Below, piece by piece: positions 25,015 to 35,399 of a stretch of DNA of 64,000 bases. Source of the DNA: Melieria omissa. Taxonomy: Eukaryota > Arthropoda > Insecta > Diptera > Ulidiidae. The stretch covers positions 85,908,450-85,972,449 of the forward strand of contig OZ020269.1 of the NCBI GenBank assembly GCA_963971225.1, written 5' to 3'. The notes under the pieces are model-generated. The model ran no database searches. It saw nothing but the letters and a program-made list of their open reading frames with translations, and had not been told where the DNA came from. The position numbers and the translations under genes were made by a program. Each line of letters starts with the position of its first letter. The first letter of the stretch is position 1.

Positions 25015-25500
25015 CATTTCATTCGAGTTCTTCTCGCTGTCTCGTTCGTTGTGTGTCGCAATCGGCGCCACGCTGCTATTCCGGCTGTGCCCGTTGGTGC
25101 TCGATTTCCTTTTCGATTCTGATAACTTGTGTGGCTATTGACAAAGTGGACGAAAGGGAGCAGGAAACTGTTTATCTGCACCGCAACGCTTTGTGGCGTC
25201 TTCGAAGCGCCAAAGTGTGTGTGTGGCAAGGGGGGCCGACTTGCCGCGTTGTATCGCCCAGTGAACGCACAACGACAGATACGAAACGGAAAAATCCGCA
25301 GCAATCCGGCAGATTAACGCACAGACACACACACTGTGCAGCCGCTGCGTGACTCCGACGTACCCTTTTGCCTTTCTTAGCTCGTTTTGCTGCCGCGAGC
25401 ACTTCTCATGACTTGAGTTGTTGTTGTTTCGAATATTTCTTATTGTTGTTGTTATTAGTAAGAGAACCGGTTTCGACGGCTCAAAGCTGCTGACCATCCG
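25015..25500 (-). other. Possible first exon (5' UTR) on the minus strand
   Basis: On the - strand, AAATGTAAGTAATTT at about 25022-25008 is a good splice-donor match. The stretch upstream of it (higher coordinates to about 25500) is markedly GC-richer than the flanks, with CA-rich and GCGCAC words like fly 5' UTRs. No coding frame with known motifs crosses it. This is an inference from composition and one splice-site match. Confidence 0.2.
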
Positions 25501-27650
25501 AACGATTTGTGGAGCACTTTAATGAATATTTTTTTGCTATTAGTTGTTGCAGTTGTTTTGTATTGTTATTATAATAATTTTTTTATTTATTGTGCTCTAC
25601 AACAATAATATTGTTTCGCATATATGTATAATTATTTTTTTGCAATATGTATTTCAAACAAATTTTACTCTTTTCTTTGAGCTTTTTTTATGTTTCACAT
25701 ACAAATTTGTGCATATTTTAACACTATTATGCTGCTTCTTCTTAACCCCTTTTCTACTATTTGGCTTTTGTTATTTATATTTGGCGAATTTTTGCGCGTT
25801 TGGCACAGTGGCGCATTTTGCCCAAATTTGCAGACAACTCAAAATTATTGTGGCGACCCAAGTTGGCAGATAATCACCAATGGACAACAACAATGGACTG
25901 GTACAAGATGACAACAAAAGCGACAAACCGCACATTAGTTGAAGAACAACAACAACGAAACACACACATGAAGCCAAAAACGCGCTGCCGCAGCCGCCGT
26001 CGTCCAAGTGCCGTTTCCTTTTCCTCTTTCAGGCAAACAAAGTGCCGGCAGTTAATTTACGTTTTTATTTACAATTATTGCATTTCTAATGCTTTTACAA
26101 ATTTTTGGCACTTTTTTGTTGAATATTTTCAAGCTTTGCATAATTTTTGGGAAATTCTTTACAAACACATTTCGCACAATAAACAAAAATTATTCGCACC
26201 GTCTTCCACTAACCGCACAACCGCACCGATCACTCGCATCTTTCGTACTTAAACTCAAATTTGAATTTTCAGCTCGAGTCGAGTCGGCAAAGGCAGCAAG
26301 CAAATACAAATCATACCAACAACAAGAACAACAAACCAAAAATGCACAGCACAAAAGCCGCACAAACAACAACAACAGCGCCACAGTAACCGCTCCACAG
26401 CGCCATGAGATGAAATGTAAATGGCATTGGGCAGCGCACTCACAACAAAAGCAAATTGAGCCAAAGAGCGACGGAGCTACAAAGCGGCAATGAGTGACTG
26501 CGCCTGGCGTGAGTCACGCGGAATGGCGAAACATTTTAAAAGTGCGCATATTCAGGGTTAAATTGTATCGAATTGGCTTATTAAAGCAGTTAGCGGCAGT
26601 TTTTGGCAACAAATCTGCACAAGCAGCGATAACTGAGTAACACAGTTATATTTTTTCCTCAACCCAAAAGAAAATATTAATTTATTTGTTTCCCAGTGTA
26701 CCAATAAGTAAGGAAGACTCTTGTTCTTTTTTATAAAAATATATTTTTTTATAAAATTGTCTTTAAATTTGCTCTGGTTTTTCTAATGGCGCAATGATTT
26801 TTGAAACCACTCAACTCATGCACTCTCTGTGCCTGAGATGAGTTGAATCACGTTGAATGTAACGTAAAGAAAAGGAGAAGCAAGAACAAAATATACAACA
26901 AATATAATCATTTTTGTTAGGCAAAACAATAACAAAAAAGAAACATGTGTTTGGGTTGTATGAAAATAAAGAATATTTACTGCATTTAGTATTTAGTAAC
27001 GCAGGGCTGCATTCCTAGCATCAATTTTAGTACAAAGCTTGGCAACATTTTTCAGCTACAAAGCTTAGTACTAGACTATAGAAATTTTCATTGTTATGAA
27101 AATGTCTAAATGAATAAGTCTAAAAAAGTGCATGAGATAATCTTACACACAAAAACGATAATCTTGTAAAAAATCTAATGTTAAAAATCACACATCTCTT
27201 TGAATTAGTTCATGAATTTTCCAAACCGGCATTATTTGAAAAGCTGATGAAGCCATTTACTTATTACTTAACTCTACCATTTTGATGAGAATTTATTATT
27301 CGTGTGTTATTTAAAACTATTCTTAAAACTTATTTTAGTTATTTTGTGAAATAATGTGTTTACTCAAAATTGTTAATTGTTAGTCTTGAACAATTTAATT
27401 AATACTTAAAAATACTTCAGTTGTATAACATTGACTCTTGGTCGAAAGAATTCAAGAATCAACCAAATTCATGACTGCCATAATTTCTCATCTCGCACGC
27501 CGCGTTGCAACCCTGCGTGCAATTGCAAGAACTGATGAAATAATTTGGAAAAATGCAAAAATGGCCACCTCTAGCTGTCATTGACGCTTTGACAAGCACG
27601 TGTTTACATTCCGTTCTGGCACATTTGCCCAGTGCTTGAACAGAGACAAA
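25501..27650. other. Non-coding interval
   Basis: From 25900 to 26510 the sequence is CAA-rich and GC-moderate with several overlapping frames of low complexity, and from 26550 on AT-rich. Nothing recognisable as a gene or element was seen. Confidence 0.35.
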
Positions 27651-27659
27651 TAAGACATT

Positions 27660-28640
27660 ACACTCGCTCATTTTGCCAAAAACAGCTGAAATTTCCTATA
27701 CGTGTGATTATCTAGATAACCAAGATAAAAACTCCGTGAGAGCAAAGAAATCAGCTGTTTGCAATTTGGTTGCCGGGGAAAAAATTGAAAGCATTTGGTT
27801 TTATATGAAAAGGATTGCCGGTATAAATGTTTTTCACTCTGAACATCTCAGATAGTACATATATGTGGATTGCGTGCCTTACAATGTCTTAGAATGCGTC
27901 GATTGTCAGTTATTTTACGTAAAACTTTCGCCTTCTGCCATACAAATTTCGTTTTTATGTTGCATTCAATTCATGGTGAATTGGTGCTCAGCTGGTTTTT
28001 CTATTTATCTATTGTCCGGAGCAGCTCGCGGACTATTTTGATGTCGGAAAAATGATGATTAGTTTTCCAATAAAAAGCAATCGGAAGTATCTTACTGCAT
28101 ATTAATCAATAAATTATTCATATCTAAGAAAAACGCGATCATAAAATTGCTTATAGCTCATTCAAGTTTGCTATAATTTTGCATTGCTTATTGGCTATTT
28201 TTCATACAAGTTTCAATTCTGCAATGCGTTTACAATTCGTGGTGAAACCCAATCAGCTGTTTTCTGCTTGAAAATTTTTCGGGGATGGATGTTTGTGCAC
28301 AAAATTATGATTTACAGTAAAATCGCTGCCGGAACAAGAATATGTGTTCATTCTGTAATCTAAATGTGATGTCAAAAAGTTTGCCAGTAATCAAAATTGT
28401 TTTGGTTCGTTCATATTGTTATATTTTTGCATTATTCTGCCTCCCTTTAGCATAGAAATTTTGTGCTGCCAATTGGTAAAAGTTGTGGTGAAAAAATATC
28501 AGCTGTTGGATTTGATATTTCATCGTCAACCTGATGCCGCCCGGGGTAATTTCGAAAAACAAAAAATTGAGAAGTATTGTGCTAAGTTCTGATATATTGT
28601 AATTTTTTGTTTTGCAAATTCTTACAATCCAATGCACTGA
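27660..28640. repeat. Loosely periodic segment with CAGCTG every ~250 bp
   Basis: CAGCTG occurs at 27752, 27989, 28254 and 28500, spaced 237, 265 and 246 bp. The sequence just before each is alike (AATT..TGGTGAA.., then AATCAGCTG or ATCAGCTG), which suggests four old, strongly diverged units. An alternative is chance clustering of E-boxes. Confidence 0.35.
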
Positions 28641-28765
28641 AAATTTATAGTTTTTTAAGATGATAGTAGCATTACAAACATTAGTGTTAGTGTTAGTTCT
28701 ACCTTTATCAACAAAAATTATTTGAAAAACTACAAATGCGATACACGCAAAATCTTAATTTTATT

Positions 28766-29313
28766 CTACGTTACATTGAGCCCAAATGCGTGATTTGGGC
28801 AAAAATTCACAAATGCGAAGCCAAATCACGCATTTCCCCATACAAATTCAAATCGACGAAATGACTCATTTCAACAAAACGACGAAGCAAATGCGATAAA
28901 ACATGACCAATTTTATCGAACGCATCACAAAATGAAAGCTCTTTCAAAAGCTTCAAAAGCTTTTGTTCTTTTTGACAGTTCAAAATCAAAACAAACGAAA
29001 ATGATCAAAATAGAAATTTCGAATGGAAATTTTCGTCTGCTTCAAATATGAAGAATATGCTTAGCATGTAAGGTATGTAATATATTTGTATTCAAATATG
29101 GCAGTGTGTGGAACATAGAGGCAGCAAAAAAACAACAAATTCTTTAGCCAGTAGCCGGAGAAGCGCTAATCTATGTGCTGCGGCAAGAGGACATGAGCAT
29201 TGAGCATTTGACATTAGCTCCCAAACAAAATGAAATGCAATGCGAATGAGGCAATGTAAACGCTTTGAAATGACTCATCTCAAACTACGCATTTGGGCTC
29301 AATGTAAACGTAG
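28766..29313. mobile_element. 548-bp MITE with CTACGTTTACATTGAGCCC ends
   Basis: The left end CTACGTTACATTGAGCCCAA and the inverted right end CTACGTTTACATTGAGCCCA agree over about 25 bp apart from one missing T. Both sides are flanked by TATT. TGACTCATYTCAA words occur subterminally on both sides (28862 and 29269). It holds no transposase. The superfamily is unclear. It lies 40 bp from a P-type transposase fossil, but a link is not shown. Confidence 0.75.
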
Positions 29314-29352
29314 TATTAGACTTGGGAATAGAGAGTTTTTTATTAAAAAACT

Positions 29353-29763
29353 TTAAAACAAAATAAATTCTAACTTGCACAAATAAAGCAAGAAGTTTGT
29401 CCGTGTTGCAATTACTGCAACAAACAAAGGGTTCGATATCGTGGAGTGCATCATAAATGTGCTATGTGCTTCGGAATTAAAACGTTCACAGAACATTTCT
29501 TCTAAATTTTCAATATATGAAATAAACTGCTCTGGTGGCTTGACCAAATTGCACTTATCATATTGTTTTGGTTGGGACCACGGTTCCCCACCTATTCCCT
29601 GCACTAATATTGTGAAAACACTAGTAGCCACCCTATGTGTACGATTTTCATCGCCAAAATCCTCTAAGCCTATGATTCGATCTGATTTTCGATCATAATG
29701 GAGATGTCGCTTAAGTGATATTTCATCACATGCTACAGATACGAACGTTAATTTAACAGTCAA
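29353..29763 (-). pseudogene. P-element/THAP-type transposase fragment, internally deleted
   Basis: The 136-codon frame reads CDEISLKRHLHYDRKSDRI, then GLEDFGDENRTHRVATSVF and GIGGEPWSQP. This matches in style the start of the RNase H-like catalytic domain of P-element/THAP9 transposases (the first Asp is in DEISLK). It then jumps to LVKPPEQFISYIENLEEMF, which resembles the extreme C-terminus of the same family. Several hundred residues between these parts are missing, so it is an internally deleted fossil. No N-terminal THAP zinc finger is seen. Its reading frame is still open, including a plain C-terminal tail. Confidence 0.55.
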
Positions 29764-30143
29764 ATTGGTATTTATTTTCTTTTTTAATCCTCGGTGTCCT
29801 CAGCGTAGTCTGCTGCACAATAAACAAACGATAAGAATTCAAATTATGTTCACCATGAAGTATGGTAGGAAGTTTATTTGGCAGCACCAGTAAAGCAATG
29901 CCGTATGTAGAAACGACTTCTATGATACATACTACATTCAATTTTTCGGGTACTCATGGGTACTCATGTACACACCACGAAATGTATCTATTGGCTCGGG
30001 GATTTATGTGACAGCGGGTATTTATTAGACAGCAAGAAATGAGTCTGTATAAGTGAGAACAACTCGAAGTGTAAAGTCTTTATTGTCTCTGGCTTGAAAT
30101 CGACCAATTTTCCTACAAGAAAACGAAAATCGAGTCCACCAAC

Positions 30144-31517
30144 ATGGAGGAGGAAGGACCCGCGGAAGCCTCCATTGACTTCGTGCCCGCCATTTGCTTT
30201 GTGCCACGCGGCATTGCCAAGGAGCGGCCCGACAAAATTGTGCTCACGCAGGCCGAGCTGGCTCGCGTCATTGAGGAAACTAAGGAACATTTAGGTTCTG
30301 ACGACGATGCGGATGATGGCGACAGCGATGACGAAAACGATATGGACGTGGACAATGAGGCCGGGCCGAGTAATGAAAACTTCAATCCGGGCGACGAGTT
30401 TGGTTTCAATAGCTACGACAATGAAGGCACTGCACAGGTGGCAAATATTGGCAACATTGTGGACGCCAGTGAACAGCTGCCCGACGAGGATGATGATTCG
30501 GAGGCCGAGGATGAAATAATTAAGCCCACTGACAATCTCATTCTGGTGGGCCATGTGCAGGACGACGCCGCCTCCATGGAGGTGTGGGTGTTCAACGAAG
30601 ACGAGGAGTCATTGTATACACACCACGATTTTCTGCTTCCCAGCTTTCCGCTCTGCATTGAGTGGCTGAATCATGATCCCGGCAGCGATAAGCCGGGCAA
30701 TATGTGCGCCATAGGCTGCATGGATCCCATTATTACTGTGTGGGACTTGGACATACAGGACTCCATCGAGGCCACCTTTAAACTGGGTTCGAAGGGCAGC
30801 CGTAAAAAGAACAAAGAGGCGTTCGGGCACACGGACGCGGTATTGGATCTCTCCTGGAACAGGCACTTCGAGCACATATTGGCCAGTGGCTCGGTGGATC
30901 AGACGCTGATACTGTGGGACTTGGACGAGGGCCAGCCTCACACCACCATTACAGCGTTCGATGAGAAGGTGCAGTCGTTGGAGTTTCATCCAGACGAGGC
31001 GCAAAGCATGCTCACTGGCTGTGCCGATGGGCTGGTGCGTCTGTTTGACTGCCGCGATCCGGATACGCTCAACAGCAGTTTTGTAAAATGGAAAGTGGCC
31101 GGGGAAGTGGAGAAGGTGCTTTGGAATCCGTCTGATAACAACTATTTTGTTATTGGCACAAACGATGGGAGCTTGCACTATGCGGATCGACGGCAACCGG
31201 AGAGTTTGCTGTGGTCAACCAAAGGGCACGCCGAGGAAATTTCAGGCGTTTGCTTCAATCGGCTTGTGGCCAACCTGTTGACCTCCACCTCCACTGATGG
31301 CATGCTCAAAGTGTGGAACTTCAATGGCAGCGCCATAAAGGAGGTGTACTCACACGATTTCCAAATGGGTCGACTGCAGTGCATGAAGCAGAGCCCGGAG
31401 GATCCGTTCACGTTGGCGTTTGGTGGCGAGAAGCCGCCGCGCTGCCGTGTCTACAATATTAAGAACTTTGAGGCGGTGCGTAAGGTGTTCAAGCTGCCCG
31501 AATCGACGCCGGAATGA
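30144..31517 (+). CDS. PWP1: PWP1 homolog, WD40 ribosome-biogenesis protein
   Basis: The single exon encodes 457 residues, close to the family's usual length (about 460-500). The start is the ATG at 30144 in the context CCAACATGG. The N-terminus is conserved in style (IDFVPAICFVPRGIAKERPDK, residues 11-31). An acidic Asp/Glu stretch follows (about 50-72, and again 113-125). WD40 repeats then fill the rest: IITVWDLD near 196-203, FGHTDAVLDLSWN...LILWDLD at about 227-260, GLVRLFDCRDP near 306-316, GHAEEISGVCFN at 361-372 and GMLKVWNF near 386-393. Family members are nucleolar chromatin-associated factors needed for rRNA transcription and ribosome production; the Drosophila homolog is known as nclb. 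It is convergent with LSm11. No lesion is seen. Confidence 0.95.
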   Translation: MEEEGPAEASIDFVPAICFVPRGIAKERPDKIVLTQAELARVIEETKEHLGSDDDADDGDSDDENDMDVDNEAGPSNENFNPGDEFGFNSYDNEGTAQVANIGNIVDASEQLPDEDDDSEAEDEIIKPTDNLILVGHVQDDAASMEVWVFNEDEESLYTHHDFLLPSFPLCIEWLNHDPGSDKPGNMCAIGCMDPIITVWDLDIQDSIEATFKLGSKGSRKKNKEAFGHTDAVLDLSWNRHFEHILASGSVDQTLILWDLDEGQPHTTITAFDEKVQSLEFHPDEAQSMLTGCADGLVRLFDCRDPDTLNSSFVKWKVAGEVEKVLWNPSDNNYFVIGTNDGSLHYADRRQPESLLWSTKGHAEEISGVCFNRLVANLLTSTSTDGMLKVWNFNGSAIKEVYSHDFQMGRLQCMKQSPEDPFTLAFGGEKPPRCRVYNIKNFEAVRKVFKLPESTPE

Positions 31518-31584
31518 GTAAAGAAATAATAGAAAGTTTATAGTTTAAGTTGTGAATACGATGTTAAAGAATTCAATAATTTTT

Positions 31585-31600
31585 TGTTAATAAAAAATTG
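31585..31600 (+). terminator. Likely PWP1 polyadenylation signal
   Basis: AATAAA occurs in GTTAATAAAAAATTG about 75 bp after the PWP1 stop. A short 3' UTR is consistent with the next gene converging from the other side with its stop at 31694. Confidence 0.5.
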
Positions 31601-31693
31601 ACATACAGTATAAATTAACTTTTTCTTATAAGAATATAGTCTTTTCTTGTTTAGGCTTATATCGAATTTAAAAAATAATCATTTTCAACATAA

Positions 31694-32593
31694 TCATTGG
31701 GCCACTTTTGATTCCTTCCCTTTGGAATTATCAGTAGTCTCGCTGAGCGGAGGCAGCACAATGACAAGCGCCACCTGCTCACCGCGCACAAACAACTGCG
31801 GCAGCTGTCTGCGAATTTCCACTGTCTTTCTGTTCAGACTCTTCACCTGTTGCTGCGGCAACACAATGCCCAGCTCCTGCAGTTGCCGCGCACAATTCTG
31901 CGGCACGCCGCATGTTTTGTTTTCGCCGTAGTTGTACTTGCGCCGCTGCCACACCTCCTGCACATCGCACAGCCACAAATTCCAGTGCTTGTCGTAGCAG
32001 CACAGCTGACCCTCAACACTGCCGCGTACGCCATTTTCGCTGCGCATCAGCACCCGCACGCGCCGTTTTTGCTGCACGCACTTGGTTAGCTGCGACATGG
32101 GGCCAGTGGCTGCTTCCATTTGCTTGAATATATCGCGCTTGTTTTTCTTGCCCTGCTCCTCCGCACGTCGCACCGGTAGCTGATGTGGCTGAAAGCGACG
32201 TTGTAGCGCGTCATCGTCGGCCACAACGAATGGGCGCCGCTTGCTGCTGCCACCAACGCTGGTGCTGGCCGCATCTTCACATGGCTTGGAATCGGCCTGT
32301 TTGGTCGGGTTGGGATTTTGATTGCGCTTATTTAGGCGCCAGATGCCGAAGCGCTTGAAAGCACTTTCGAAGGCGGCCAGATTCTGGTACTGCACCCTGG
32401 GCACTTTTTTGCTGATGCGGTAGTCCGGCTCGTACAGTGCACGCAGCGCGTCAAACTGCTCGCTGCCAATGTCCAGTTCTCTGACGACGGTCGCTTCCAC
32501 TTCCAGCTGTTGTGCAGGCGCTGCTGCGGCTGTGGAATCCGCATCTGCTGCTTCCTTCTGCTGCGTTTCCGCCTCAGTCGTTGAATCATTTTG
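31694..32593 (-). CDS. LSM11: U7 snRNP Sm-like protein LSm11; start unresolved
   Basis: The frame ends with TGA at 31696-31694. Counting residues from a GTG at 32500, the conserved block DYRISKKVPRVQYQNLAAFESAFKRFGIWR lies at about 26-55. The Sm1 motif lies around 137-173 (LTKCVQQKRRVRVLM...GQLCCYDKHWNLWLCDVQEV). A long spacer, typical of LSm11, precedes Sm2 near 230-248 (RQLPQLFVRGEQVALVIVL). LSm11 replaces SmD2 in the U7 ring with LSm10 and recruits factors for histone pre-mRNA 3' processing. The frame stays open upstream as an acidic Ala/Gln-rich leader to a TGA at 32623-32621, but contains no ATG. The nearest ATG (32589-32587) is in another frame. A spliced leader exon (a possible acceptor AG is at 32595-32594) or a small indel could explain this. 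The end given here is the acceptor-based guess. Confidence 0.85.
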   Translation of the reverse strand, partial: QNDSTTEAETQQKEAADADSTAAAAPAQQLEVEATVVRELDIGSEQFDALRALYEPDYRISKKVPRVQYQNLAAFESAFKRFGIWRLNKRNQNPNPTKQADSKPCEDAASTSVGGSSKRRPFVVADDDALQRRFQPHQLPVRRAEEQGKKNKRDIFKQMEAATGPMSQLTKCVQQKRRVRVLMRSENGVRGSVEGQLCCYDKHWNLWLCDVQEVWQRRKYNYGENKTCGVPQNCARQLQELGIVLPQQQVKSLNRKTVEIRRQLPQLFVRGEQVALVIVLPPLSETTDNSKGKESKVAQ

Positions 32594-32699
32594 CTGTGTT
32601 GAGCTAATTTTGTTTAATTTTCAATTAAAACCAGTTTGAAAAGGAGTGGTTTTTAAAAAGTTCTTTGAAAAACCGAACTGAGAAAATTCGCGCTTTCTG

Positions 32700-32765
32700 A
32701 GGAACAGCTGATGTTTGTTTACTTCGTGAAATTCACCTCACCAGCTGTTGGCTGACTTATTCAAC
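32700..32765 (-). promoter_or_regulatory. Probable LSm11 upstream region with paired CAGCTG boxes
   Basis: Two CAGCTG palindromes at 32705 and 32742 lie 110-150 bp upstream of the LSm11 coding frame. CAGCTG is a recognised core-promoter-associated E-box of Drosophila housekeeping genes. No TATA box is seen. The role is inferred from motif and position only. Confidence 0.35.
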
Positions 32766-33130
32766 TCTCCACACATGTTTTTGGGGGCATTGTTTGCTTT
32801 GCTTTGAAAAGTTTAATTGTTCTTATTTGGTTTGTTGGATAAAAATAATGCAGAAATTATATGGTTTATAAAATAAATTATTTAAAGTTACTACTGCAAG
32901 AAATCAAATACAGATGTGGTAGGGTTATTATTCCTCTCAAGGCAAAATGTGCTCGAGAATATTGAAATAGTTATGTATATGTAGTTATAAAACTAACTTC
33001 TAACTACTTTCTTGTTATCTATTCAATTTTGTTATATTATTTCCTTCAGTTCAAGTCACGAAGTGTTGACGTCTACCTAATCTTTTGTGTTCTTTTCAAT
33101 TCACGAGGCCGAATCTTCGGACGCAATATA

Positions 33131-34060
33131 AGAGGTCTGTTAAAAAAAACAGGTGGTCTTTGTTTTTCTCGAAAAATATTTATTCATCAACGATAATATT
33201 CATCTTCATAGTAGTCACTCTTAGATATATGTGTTTTTTTTTCAATCTTCAAAACACTTCTGATATGTGCTTTTTGGTAGATATGGCTTTTAGCTCTTCC
33301 AGCTCTATTCAGCTCCGTCCCACAATGGGTCTTTTCATTTTTGTAAACAGATAAAACTCGCAAGAGATCAAGTCCGGAAAATACGGGGGCTGAGGTACAA
33401 TTATGATTTTGTTTTGAGCAAATAATTACAAACCTAAACATGACCAACCTTTATATTTATCAAAAATATTCATAAAAAAACATGTAAAATTGGAAAAGTC
33501 ACATTTAATTATTTACTTGTTTATTTATTTATTTTATTCAGTCTATCAACAAAAAATATTACAGCCTAAGACAATAATTCATTAATTATTAAAAAATAAA
33601 TTAAATATTTTAAATAAGCTTAGCTTAAATGTTGCATAATTATCTCTGAAGTTTAAGTCCGGAGCCTACAAATTACATATACATGTAATTCTCGAAATTG
33701 GCTAATTGAATGAATACGCATTTCTGTGGGATGATTCAATGAACCATCTGTGCTTTCTAAAGTTTATGGAGGATTCAAAAGCATTAAAGAACTTAGATAT
33801 CTCAGGGCAATCAATTTTACCGCAGAGAAGATTATATACAATTAGGATAGCAAAAAACGAAATAAAGGTTTTAGCTCAAGAAGTTTCTTTCTCTCCACAT
33901 ATTGAAGAGTACCATCAGGCTAATGCAGCTTGTTCAGAGCAAATTTGCTAAAATTGCGCTGGATTTTTCCTATCCTTGAAGAATGGACGCCAAAATAAGG
34001 ATTCCAAACAGCGAATTCAGGTTGGCTTCAAACTAACGCAAGCATTTTTAACAGACCTCG
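33131..34060 (-). mobile_element. Mariner element, deleted and partly replaced
   Basis: The ends are AGAGGTCTGTTAAAAA on the left and, inverted, CGAGGTCTGTTAAAAA on the right: 15 of 16 match. TA flanks both sides (33129-33130 and 34061-34062). At 930 bp it is shorter than a full mariner (about 1.3 kb), yet only the last third of the transposase is recognisable. The middle, about 33500-33960, is unrelated. Near 33510-33560 it has an AATAAA-plus-(AAAT)n-like string in minus orientation, which suggests that a retroelement fragment has inserted. Confidence 0.8.
33187..33410 (-). pseudogene. Mariner transposase C-terminal remnant
   Basis: On the - strand the sequence reads VPQPPYFPDLISCEFYLFTKMKRP across frames, the decayed YSPDLAPxDxxLFxxLKRPLxG block that includes the third catalytic position. 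It continues into words like ELEELKAISTKKH and FEDWKKR-like sequence, ending DYYEDEYYR and a stop at 33187. The frame is broken by at least one shift near 33355 and stops. Residue order fits the mariner C-terminus, but catalytic Asp identity cannot be judged in this state. Confidence 0.65.
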
Positions 34061-34498
34061 TATTAAAGCGCCTTTGGCAGCAGAAAAAGATTCATATACA
34101 ATTTTCACTACTGATAAAAAGTTGCTATTAAATGCTAATTAAATATGCGTTAAAAAACTGAAAAATAACCAAAGTTGAAATCTGAATTTGCGGTCTCAAA
34201 TATTAAATCAGTCAAGAAACATATACGAAGCTGGTAATGATTTTAAAAACCATATAGATAATGGACGACACAAATGTCCGCTAATGCGGCTAATGGATTA
34301 AAAATTGTTTGCTTGACTTACTTTGACGAGATTATCTCGCGACTGGAGTAAATTAAGTGTTGGCGTTGGTTGAAATTGGTTTAACCCCAGCGGTGGACGA
34401 ACAGTGTTGCAATAAATTTGCACATTCATATTTACGGCATTAAGTACATACACAAGTTTGGCCTGAGTGCATCTTAATTCATATCTAAAAAAGAAATA

Positions 34499-34532
34499 AA
34501 TATCTGATGATATACAGATATCATCAGATATT
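34499..34532. repeat. Perfect 15-bp inverted repeat with 4-nt loop
   Basis: Arms at 34499-34513 and 34518-34532 (AATATCTGATGATAT-like arms with the core TATCTGATGATAT) are exact complements around ACAG. No U run typical of a terminator follows and no gene is adjacent. It may be a stray hairpin or an element end. Confidence 0.7.
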
Positions 34533-34599
34533 ACAGATTCTTGTAACTAATTAGATGATATTTGGGTACTTAATTACAGTTGGAACTCATTTATGATGG

Positions 34600-35248
34600 C
34601 CGCTGGACTCTGGACGTTGCTGGTAGAGAGGATAATGCGTACTCCGATTCAGTCTTTATCTATAGCCAGTGAATTCGATAACGGAGACTCGGTACGGCTC
34701 ACTTATGCTTTGATCCAACACGTAGTCTCGTTATCTATGCTCCCGCAACTACATTGGTGACAACTAGAACAGAGTTTAAATTGGATTCTCTCAGGCCGAA
34801 ATATTTGCAATCTTAATGGCAATGGAAGATAATGTAGTGTATGTAGTGGAAGGCAATTGGTGTGACAGACATGTTTAATTGTCTGTCAATCTGCGCTGAA
34901 GACCTTACTTGGCCCATTTGCCATTTCACAGCTATCCTAGTTCTGATCTGTGAGTTTGGGCTAAATTATATGGGAGAACATTACAGTCTTCTTCTGGCAT
35001 GAATTCCAGGACACATGGATAATCTGAGGAATGAAAACAAGATGAACTTGGGCATAGAGAAGCTAAGGACCGAAAAGATTGACTTTAAGTCCCTATTTTC
35101 TAAGACATGTCACTGTTTTAAGCGCGAAAATGTTTGGAACCATGATCTCTGGAAACAGTATCTCAGGAACCGTAATCTTAATTTACCAATTACAATTCAA
35201 CTTTTTTGTTCTGCGTTCAAAATAAAGCAACAGTGCACCTTTTCTTAA
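34600..35248 (+). pseudogene. Degenerate non-LTR RNase H and C-terminal region
   Basis: Recognisable words in several frames are FSQAEIFAILMAME near 34780-34820 (the QAEIxAI motif of Jockey/I-type RNase H) and PGHMDNLRNENKMNLGIEK near 35007-35066 (the VPGHxGIxGNExAD motif). An open tail TEKIDFKSLFSKTC...WNHDLWKQYLRNRNL follows. Stops and shifts separate them. The retrotransposon copy is much decayed and has no reverse-transcriptase domain in view. Confidence 0.6.
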
Positions 35249-35399
35249 GCTTTTGTTCATAAGGATTTCTAGAATGTTTATCTAGAAACACATAATTGCT
35301 TGTCCTGACTGACTGACCGACTGATTCATAATCGCCCAACTGCTAAAAATACAAACATGAGATTTAAAAATGGAAAATGAACCTTCGCAAACACGAGTT

